A DNA stretch of 64,000 bases. Origin: Streptomyces sp. NBC_01471 (GTDB taxonomy: Bacteria; Actinomycetota; Actinomycetes; Streptomycetales; Streptomycetaceae). A program made the translations under genes and the position numbers. The DNA is taken from NCBI RefSeq assembly GCF_041438865.1, contig NZ_CP109450.1:7681501-7745500 (forward strand). Reading direction: 5' to 3'. The number at the start of each line of letters is the position of its first letter. The first letter of the stretch is position 1. Of this stretch, positions 58,685-64,000 are shown in pieces. Below the pieces are notes generated by a model. That model was not told the origin of the DNA. It saw only the letters and a list, made by a program, of their open reading frames with translations, and did not search any database.

Positions 58685-58867
58685 TCAGTCCCCGAGCGAG
58701 TCCTTCATGCCCTGGGCGCGGTCCTTCGCGTCACCGAGAGCGCCCTTGCTCTTGCCCTTGGCCTGGTCGGTCTTGCCCTCGGCCTCCTGGCGCTTGTCCC
58801 CGGTGGCCTTGCCGGCCGCCTCCTTGGCCTTGCCCTTGATCTTGTCCATGGCGCTGTCGTCACCCAT
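58685..58867 (-). CDS. CsbD family stress protein
   Basis: Small, highly charged protein of 60 residues: MDKIKGKAKEAAGKATGDKRQEAEGKTDQAKGK-type sequence, diagnostic of CsbD, whose members are induced by general stress. ATG at 58867 follows GAGGAG; ATG 58849 (MDKIKGK) is a possible shorter start. Low hydrophobicity and Gly/Lys/Asp periodicity suggest a helical, partly disordered protein. Monocistronic with its own terminator. Confidence 0.92.
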   Translation of the reverse strand: MGDDSAMDKIKGKAKEAAGKATGDKRQEAEGKTDQAKGKSKGALGDAKDRAQGMKDSLGD

Positions 58868-58988
58868 TGCTGCTCCTCGTGCGGTGGTGCGGATCGCTGA
58901 CCAGCCCACGGTAGAACTGTTCCGTGCGAATCGCCTGATATCGCATCCGATCGCGCACCTGGACGACCGGCGGCCGCCGTCCCGCTTC

Positions 58989-60545
58989 TCACTGTGCCGC
59001 CGGGCAGCGGCGCGACCGCGCGGGCGACTCGCTCAGCAGGAAGTCCGCCACCGCATCGGCGGCGCACCCCTTCGCCATGGCCACACCGTGGCCGGTCGCC
59101 TCGACGGTGACCATGGCGGCCCGCCCGCCGAAGGCGCGCAGCGTCCGGCGGGCCTCACTCAGCGGAGTCGAGGGGTCCTCGGTGTTCTGAGCCATGAGGA
59201 TGTTGTGCGGACCGTGCGGGACCGGCTTCGGCGGTTGGTCGGAACCGGCCACGGGCCAGAAGGCACAGGGCCAGATGTTCGCCGGCGATCCTGCTGTCAG
59301 CGGGTACTGCGCGGCGCTGCGGGTGACCCTCCGCCGGTATTCCGCGACATCCTTCGGCCAGACGCTGTCGTTGCAGACGATGGCGTCCTGCGCGCTGAAG
59401 AAGTTGTCCGGGAAAACGCTGCCGAACTGGAGCTTCGACGTGACATCGGCCGGGATCGAGCCCGCGTGTGCCGCTCCGAGCAACTCCGCGAGTCCCGGGA
59501 AGTAGCCCTGCTGTTCGAGCAGCGCCTCCTCCGCTTCCAGCAGCAGGTTCCCGGTGAGGCCCTTGCCGGTCATCAGTGGCAGCGGGGTCCTGTTGAGTTC
59601 CCGCACGGTGGACAGGACCGTCCGCCGCACGTCCGGGGCCGAACCGCCCAGGTGATAGGTGCTGTCCCGGTCCGCGGCCCACCGTGCGAAGCCGCCGAAG
59701 GCGTCCTCGACCCCGCGACCCTTGTTCTGGATGGCCGCCCGCACACCGCCCGGCGGGACGGTGCTGTCCAGGAGTACCCGCCCCGAGGTCGCGGGGTACA
59801 GGGAGGCGTAGACCTGTCCGACGAACGTCCCGTACGAGGTGCCCGTGTAGGACAGCGTCGGCAGCCCCAGGGCGATCCGGATCCGGTTGATGTCGCGGGC
59901 GATGTTCACCGTGTTGAAGAAGGGCAGCGTGGAGCCGGCGTGCTGAGTGCAGGCGCCCGCGGTGCGCCGGGCCCACGCGACATTGGCATCGATGCTGCCG
60001 TCGGCCGCCGGATAGGAGAAACCGGTGGCCGCGGTGCGGTCGGCGTGTGCGATACCGCAGTGCAGCGGGTCGCTGTGGCCGATGCCCCGGTAGTCGAGTC
60101 CGTACAGGTCGGTGGTCCGGGTGACGCGGACCGGCAGCGCCGACACGGCCTGCGACGGCAGATCGAGCCCGCTGCCGCCGGGGCCGCCCTGGCCTGTCAT
60201 GAGGGACTGCGGACGGGGCGCTCCGGAGCGGATCCGGGACACCTCGATGGTCAGCCGGCGGCCACTCGGGGCGCGGTAGTCGAGGGGTACGTGGACGGCC
60301 GTGCACCGCTGGCGCGGATCACGCCTGACGGGGGCGGCGCCGCCCGTACCGGCGTCCGCCGCCGGGCAGGGGCCCCACCTCAGAGCGGATCCACCGGACA
60401 TCGCGGCGGTCGGCGAACCCGCTGTACGGCGCTCGGTCCCGGCGCTGCACGCCACCGCCCCGGCCAGGAGGGAGGCGACTACGGCCAGTGCGACCGGCGC
60501 ACGGCGCGACGGGTGGCGGCGCCGGCCTTCGGGCAGGGCTCTCAT
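58989..60545 (-). CDS. Secreted alpha/beta hydrolase, tripeptidyl aminopeptidase type
   Basis: Exported lipoprotein-like hydrolase of 518 residues: signal with AGAVACS lipobox, then PLDY (VHVPLDYRAPSGRRLTIEV) and the catalytic nucleophile in LSYTGTSYGTFVGQVYASLYP near residue 245, the aspartate in ILMAQNTEDPSTPLSEARRTL near 455 and histidine in VEATGHGVAMAKGCAADAVADFL near 485. The oxyanion segment reads MTGQGGPGGSG, with Gln where relatives have NPGGPG. The family (SlpD/SlpE/Tap) trims N-terminal tripeptides from secreted proteins. Four or more cysteines (ACTQHAG, WPCAFW) are family-typical. Confidence 0.87.
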   Translation of the reverse strand: MRALPEGRRRHPSRRAPVALAVVASLLAGAVACSAGTERRTAGSPTAAMSGGSALRWGPCPAADAGTGGAAPVRRDPRQRCTAVHVPLDYRAPSGRRLTIEVSRIRSGAPRPQSLMTGQGGPGGSGLDLPSQAVSALPVRVTRTTDLYGLDYRGIGHSDPLHCGIAHADRTAATGFSYPAADGSIDANVAWARRTAGACTQHAGSTLPFFNTVNIARDINRIRIALGLPTLSYTGTSYGTFVGQVYASLYPATSGRVLLDSTVPPGGVRAAIQNKGRGVEDAFGGFARWAADRDSTYHLGGSAPDVRRTVLSTVRELNRTPLPLMTGKGLTGNLLLEAEEALLEQQGYFPGLAELLGAAHAGSIPADVTSKLQFGSVFPDNFFSAQDAIVCNDSVWPKDVAEYRRRVTRSAAQYPLTAGSPANIWPCAFWPVAGSDQPPKPVPHGPHNILMAQNTEDPSTPLSEARRTLRAFGGRAAMVTVEATGHGVAMAKGCAADAVADFLLSESPARSRRCPAAQ

Positions 60546-61186
60546 ACGGCGGTGAGCGGGCGGGTGAGCGGCGAAACCCGTACGACGCCTGCGACAGCGG
60601 CGTTGTCGACACCGGAGCTATCCACGGAGATGCACCTTTCAGCACGACGGATGGGGTGTTACCTCCCTGAGTCTGTCGCCTGAGGCCCCTGAGACCGCTC
60701 AACCCTGATGGAGTGTTGGACGGGCGTCGCTTTCCGGCAGCCGCTGAAGACGGCCACAGACGGCTCATGGCGGGCGGCCGTGAAGGCCGCCCGCCATGAG
60801 CCGTGCGGGGCAGTGCTGGTGCTGACCACATGCGCGTGGACGACAGGTCCGCCGCCACCGTGGGTCTGGGGAAACCGTGCGCGGTGGCGACCGTGCGGGC
60901 TGCGAGCCGGGCGGAACGGCAGGGCCGGTTCCGGGTGGTTGTCACAGCCCAACGGGCGTGCGGGTCACGTTGGTTCGGGGCCGGTCGGGCTCACCGGCCG
61001 GGTGTTCCGGCCGACTTCGCTGCTGCCGACTGCCGACTGCCGACGAACAGCGCAGGGGCGGGACGGCACGAGCCCGCCGGTGATCGCGGTCCGCTGGGGA
61101 TCCGCTGTCACCGGGGCTCGTGTCCGCCGTCCCTCCGGGGTGTTCGCTCACCCGCGTCAGGCCGGTCCACGTCGTGGATCTCCGGC
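60546..61186. other. Gap without genes, with one orphan hairpin
   Basis: About 640 bases between the start of the hydrolase and the end of the transglycosylase, both on the minus strand. No supported protein. At 60760-60779 and 60785-60804 lies a 20-base perfect stem with a five-base loop (GTGAA), a strong terminator-like hairpin about 380 bases past the transglycosylase stop. A short GCCGACTGCC-type triplicate repeat is near 61020-61045. The right edge of the hydrolase promoter should lie at 60546-60700. Confidence 0.5.
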
Positions 61187-61867
61187 TCAGTACGCCGAGT
61201 TGACGTTGTCGATGGAGCCGTAGCGGTGAGCCGCGTAGTTGGCGGCGGCCGTCAGGTTCGCGACCGGGTCGGTCAGCTTGTCCGCGGTTCCGGAGACGTG
61301 GTAGATGTCGAAGGTGGGCTGGATCACCTGGAGCAGGCCCTTGGAGGGGACGCCGTTCCGGGCGTTGATGTCCCAGTTGTTGACGGCGTTCGGGTTTCCG
61401 CTGGACTCGCGCATGATGTTGCGGTGCAGGCCCTCGTAGGTGCCGGGGATGTGCTTGGCCTTCATGATGGCCAGCGACTCCTTGATCCAGCCGTCGAGGT
61501 TGTTCTTGTAGATCTTGGGCGCGGCTGCCTTGTGCTTCGCAGCGCTCTTCTTCACGGCGGCCTTGGCCTTTGCCGCCTTCGCCTTCGCAGCCTTCGCCTT
61601 GGCGGCCTTCGCTGCCTTCTCGTCCTTCTCGCTCTTCTTGGCGGGCTTGGCCGCGGCCTTCTTCGCCGAGTCCTTCTTCGGCGCGTCCTTCGCGGGAAGG
61701 CCGTTGAGGGAGACGGGCTTGACCGAGGCGGCCGTGTGCGCCGCGGGTATCTGGGCGCTGCTCGTCTCGGTGGTGGCGGCCAGGGCGGTGCTGGCTCCCA
61801 CGGTCACGAGGACAGCGGCGGCGATCTTGTGCGTACGGGTGGTGCGGGGCAGGGAGATGCGGGGCAT
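61187..61867 (-). CDS. Secreted lytic transglycosylase (SLT domain) with Lys/Ala-rich linker
   Basis: Exported cell-wall hydrolase of 226 residues. ATG at 61867 follows GAGG and opens a signal (THKIAAAVLVTVGASTALAATT). Residues about 60-115 are almost only Lys, Ala and Glu (KKDSAKKAAAKPAKKSEKDE, then AKAAKAKAAKAKA), a flexible or wall-binding linker. The SLT domain follows: LDGWIKESLAIM, HIPGTYEGLHRNIMRESSGNPNAV with the catalytic Glu in MRESSG, NARNGVPSKGLLQVIQPTF, and ANYAAHRYGSIDNVNSAY at the end. It cleaves peptidoglycan glycan strands. Confidence 0.9.
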   Translation of the reverse strand: MPRISLPRTTRTHKIAAAVLVTVGASTALAATTETSSAQIPAAHTAASVKPVSLNGLPAKDAPKKDSAKKAAAKPAKKSEKDEKAAKAAKAKAAKAKAAKAKAAVKKSAAKHKAAAPKIYKNNLDGWIKESLAIMKAKHIPGTYEGLHRNIMRESSGNPNAVNNWDINARNGVPSKGLLQVIQPTFDIYHVSGTADKLTDPVANLTAAANYAAHRYGSIDNVNSAY

Positions 61868-62590
61868 GCTGGCCTCTTCCAGATGGGGGACGTGACGTGC
61901 GGCCTTCGGCGGCGCAGTGGATGTGAACCGAGGGTCTTTGGCCGCGTTCGCCGACTGGCGTGGGTCGCTGGCTCGTTCTCGGTGCTTGCCGGGAACCATG
62001 GTTAGCGCCCGTCTTCGGTGGTGGCAATGACCCCCTGTACTACTCCTCATCGTGAGATGAGATGAAATGCCCGAAATCATGGCTGTTCTGCCGGGCAAGG
62101 CAGGGGTGGGGGCCGACTATCACCGGTCGTAGGTGACCTAGGTCCTGTGGCTGGTGTCACCTCGCGAAGCGCCCGAAAATGCCCAAAAAGTTGTGTGGGT
62201 CACAGGGTTGGGGCGATTTCCGGTGATTCAGTGCCGCTTGGGCGGGTACACGGCGGCGCCACCGCCGTCGGGCGGGATGTCCGGGCTTTCGGCCGTGCGG
62301 GCACGGGGACCTGTCCACCGGCGGCGCCCGCCGACCGGAAGGACGACGCTCAGCCGGTGCCGGTGCCGGTGCCGGTGCCGGTGCCGGAGCCGGAGCCGGA
62401 GGAAGAGGGAGAGGGAGAGGGGAGCCGAGCCGGAAGGGGGTGCCAGAGGGGGGAGGGGCCGAGCCGGCGGGGCGCGAGCCGGAACGGATGGCGGTACCGG
62501 AGCTACCCTCGAATCAAGGGAATCCCCGCCCGTCATCCGGCGATATGACGGCCGTGGCGCGCGGGACATTCAGCGAGGAGGTTCCCCACG
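61868..62590. other. Long leader and gap with hexamer repeats
   Basis: About 720 bases between the divergent transglycosylase and cyclic-nucleotide-domain genes. No supported protein; open frames here translate simple Pro-Val/Pro-Glu repeats. The left 240 bases form a long untranslated leader for the transglycosylase, with a GACGGGCGCTAACC segment near 62010 (minus strand) recalling, but not proving, a structured leader. The right part holds the CCGGTG/CCGGAG array reported separately and AGGAGG of the next gene. Confidence 0.45.
62354..62401. repeat. Hexamer tandem array (CCGGTG)5 (CCGGAG)3
   Basis: Five consecutive CCGGTG units (62354-62383) pass directly into three CCGGAG units (62384-62401) and then an imperfect GGAGAG run to about 62420. 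Lies 190 bases upstream of the cyclic-nucleotide-domain gene. Eight uninterrupted hexamers are prone to slippage. Confidence 0.88.
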
Positions 62591-63046
62591 ATGACTTCCA
62601 CCGCACGGCTGATGACCGTACTTCCCGCATTCCACCGCGAACGCCTGATGGACCTGGCCCGCGATGTCTTCTTCCCCCAGGACGCGAGGATCTTCGAGGA
62701 GGAGTCGCCCGCGGACAAGTTCTGGATCATCCATACCGGGACCGTGGCACTCGACCTGCACGTACCGCAGAGGGGCAGGGTGATGGTCGACACCCTGGAG
62801 GTCGGGGACCTGCTCGGCTGGTCCTGGCTCTTCCCGCCGCACCGGTGGCATTTCGGCGCCGAGGCGTTCAGTCCGGTCCGGGCGCACGAGTTCGACGCGG
62901 TCGCCGCCCGGGAAGTGTGCGAGAGCGACCACGAGCTGGGCCTGGCCCTGGCCCGCTCCGTCGCCGAGGTCCTCGCCACCCGCCTTGAGGTCGCCCGTAC
63001 GAAACTGCTCGATCAGTACATGCTCCACGGCGCCACCGGCATGTAG
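62591..63046 (+). CDS. Cyclic-nucleotide-binding domain protein
   Basis: Cytosolic protein of 151 residues consisting of one cNMP-binding fold: FFPQDARIFEEESPADKFWIIHTGTVALDLHVP, then VMVDTLEVGDLLGWSWLFPPHRWHFGAEAFSPVRAHEFDA, which corresponds to the phosphate-binding cassette but without the canonical RxA arginine (FGAEA). No helix-turn-helix follows, unlike Crp. ATG at 62591 follows AGGAGG. It could sense a ligand or be a degenerate regulator subunit. Orthologous single-domain proteins are common in Streptomyces. Confidence 0.84.
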   Translation: MTSTARLMTVLPAFHRERLMDLARDVFFPQDARIFEEESPADKFWIIHTGTVALDLHVPQRGRVMVDTLEVGDLLGWSWLFPPHRWHFGAEAFSPVRAHEFDAVAAREVCESDHELGLALARSVAEVLATRLEVARTKLLDQYMLHGATGM

Positions 63047-63107
63047 GGACCGCCGGGGCTCGGTGGGGGCAGTACGAGTGAGCAGTACGGGGAGCGCCAG
63101 AGGCTGA

Positions 63108-64000
63108 TCAGGCCTGCGGAGACACGGGTGCCGCACGGTCGGCCACGGACTGTGCCGAGGCCGTCACCGCCGCCCGGCGGAGCTGCCTCAGCCGGTGCAT
63201 CACGTCGTTGGCGCCCCGGCCGAAATAGTCGTGCAGCAGGCAGTACTCGGCGTACAGCCGGTCGTACGCCGCCGACCTGTCCGGATCCGGCTTGTGCACG
63301 GCCGGGCGGGTCCCGCCCATCGCCGATGCCGCTGCGTGGATGTCCGGATACGCGCCCGCGGCGACCGCGGCGTGCATCGCCGAGCCGAGCGCCGGACCCC
63401 GGGACGAATGGATCAGACTCAGCGGCCGCCGGGTGACGTCGGCGTACAGCTGGGTCAGGAAGGTGTTCTCCAGCAGACCGCCGGCGAGGGTGATGCCGGT
63501 GACCGGCACCCCGGCCTCCTCGAAGGCCTCGATGATCCGGCGGGTACCGAAGGCCGTCGCCTCCAGCAGGGCGCGGTAGACGTCCTCGGGTCTGGTGGCC
63601 AGTGTCAGCCCCACGACGGTGCCGCTGAGTTCATGATCGACGAGCACCGACCGGTTGCCGCTGTGCCAGTCCAGGGCCACCAGACCGTGCTCCCCGACGG
63701 CCTGCGCGGCGCCGAGCCGGGTCAGATGGTCGTGGAGGGTGCGGCCCAGCCGCCGTGCCTCCTGGGCGCAGGCCTCCGGGACCGCGGTCCGTACGAACCA
63801 GCCGAAGATGTCGCCGACGCCGCTCTGCCCGGCCTCGTAACCCCACAGACCGGGGACGATGCCGCCGTCGACCACTCCGGACACGCCCGGAACCGGGCTC
63901 GGGTCCGGAGAGCTCACCATGTGGCAGGCGGATGTCCCCATGATCAGAACCATCCGGCCGGACCCGGCCGCGCCCGTCGCGGGCACGGTCACATGCGCGT
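63108..64000 (-). CDS. araB: Ribulokinase C-terminal part, cut by the window edge
   Basis: FGGY carbohydrate kinase, phosphorylating L-ribulose in arabinose catabolism. The reverse frame is open from base 64000 (window edge) to the stop at 63108, about 297 residues: the GSGRMVLIMGTSACHMV block, GIVPGLWGYEAGQSGVGDIFGWF and DWHSGNRSVLVDHELSG, followed by the FGGY signature region ITLAGGLLENTFLTQLYADVTRRPL. These are specific to AraB rather than xylulo- or glycerokinase. A GTG at 63992 opens a frame but is internal to the protein. The N-terminal half and any ara partners lie to the right. Confidence 0.88.
   Translation of the reverse strand, partial: AHVTVPATGAAGSGRMVLIMGTSACHMVSSPDPSPVPGVSGVVDGGIVPGLWGYEAGQSGVGDIFGWFVRTAVPEACAQEARRLGRTLHDHLTRLGAAQAVGEHGLVALDWHSGNRSVLVDHELSGTVVGLTLATRPEDVYRALLEATAFGTRRIIEAFEEAGVPVTGITLAGGLLENTFLTQLYADVTRRPLSLIHSSRGPALGSAMHAAVAAGAYPDIHAAASAMGGTRPAVHKPDPDRSAAYDRLYAEYCLLHDYFGRGANDVMHRLRQLRRAAVTASAQSVADRAAPVSPQA

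Noticed and set aside
61868..62110. Possible ydaO (c-di-AMP) riboswitch in the leader of the transglycosylase
   Set aside because: Such riboswitches precede wall hydrolases in Streptomyces and GACGGGCGCTAACC recalls one end, but the paired GGGGACC/GGGTGAA core of the consensus was not found; a covariance search of this leader would decide.
62147..62548. A 133-codon frame with Pro-Val and Pro-Glu repeats
   Set aside because: It arises from the hexamer DNA array, has no ribosome site or codon bias, and no family.

Overview
The window is very GC-rich (roughly 70% or more) with Streptomyces-type codon use, frequent GTG starts, dense short intergenic gaps and many actinobacterial families: a conservon (cvnABCDE), DUF397/DUF5753-type regulators, DUF6213, DUF6343, F420/FMN luciferase-like oxidoreductases and KstR2. 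It reads as chromosomal DNA of a Streptomyces. No rRNA, tRNA, insertion sequence, CRISPR array or prophage was recognised. Both ends cut genes: adenine deaminase on the left and ribulokinase on the right.

Layout. 1-3571: purine salvage unit (adenine deaminase, AzgA-like permease) divergent from a LacI regulator across repeated operators. 3684-8359: a secreted seven-bladed propeller, a CE1758/CE1759 monooxygenase-reductase pair, a decayed MmyB-like regulator and a second luciferase-like oxidoreductase. 8511-13352: a sialidase locus with a GntR/FCD regulator and three matching operators, but with a frameshifted esterase and a deletion that fuses the start of a solute-binding lipoprotein to the tail of a DapA/NanA-type lyase. 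13442-23408: housekeeping and small accessory genes (TenA-like, M55 aminopeptidase, KhtTU-type antiporter, RNase H, endonuclease I, cyclophilin), a 64-bp perfect palindrome and a decayed DUF574 methyltransferase.

23551-37899 is the main catabolic island: a steroid C/D-ring (HIP) degradation cluster with orthologues of KstR2, FadD3, FadA6, IpdA, IpdB, IpdC, IpdF, EchA20, the Rv3559c SDR, two acyl-CoA dehydrogenases, further SDR and hydratase genes. Three palindromes resembling the mycobacterial KstR2 box sit at the three divergent junctions, so the whole island looks like one KstR2 regulon. FadD3 would activate HIP with CoA; dehydrogenases, hydratases and SDRs process the side chain and ring; EchA20 and IpdAB open rings D and C; FadA6 performs thiolysis.

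38049-45370 is a single-direction osmoprotectant operon that oxidises choline to glycine betaine (GMC dehydrogenase, BetB) and imports betaine/choline-type solutes (ProV, a double-permease ProW, ProX). 45596-49831 holds a VOC protein, a universal stress protein and phosphoketolase. 49918-56116 holds an anti-sigma-like ATPase divergent from an XRE/DUF5753 regulator, then a cvnABCDE operon ending in a P450 and the remains of a second P450. 56219-64000 holds a secreted adenosine deaminase, a TlpA-like lipoprotein, CsbD, a secreted tripeptidyl-aminopeptidase-type hydrolase, an SLT transglycosylase, a cyclic-nucleotide-binding-domain protein and partial araB. Five decayed or broken loci lie in this 64 kb, an unusually visible record of gene loss.
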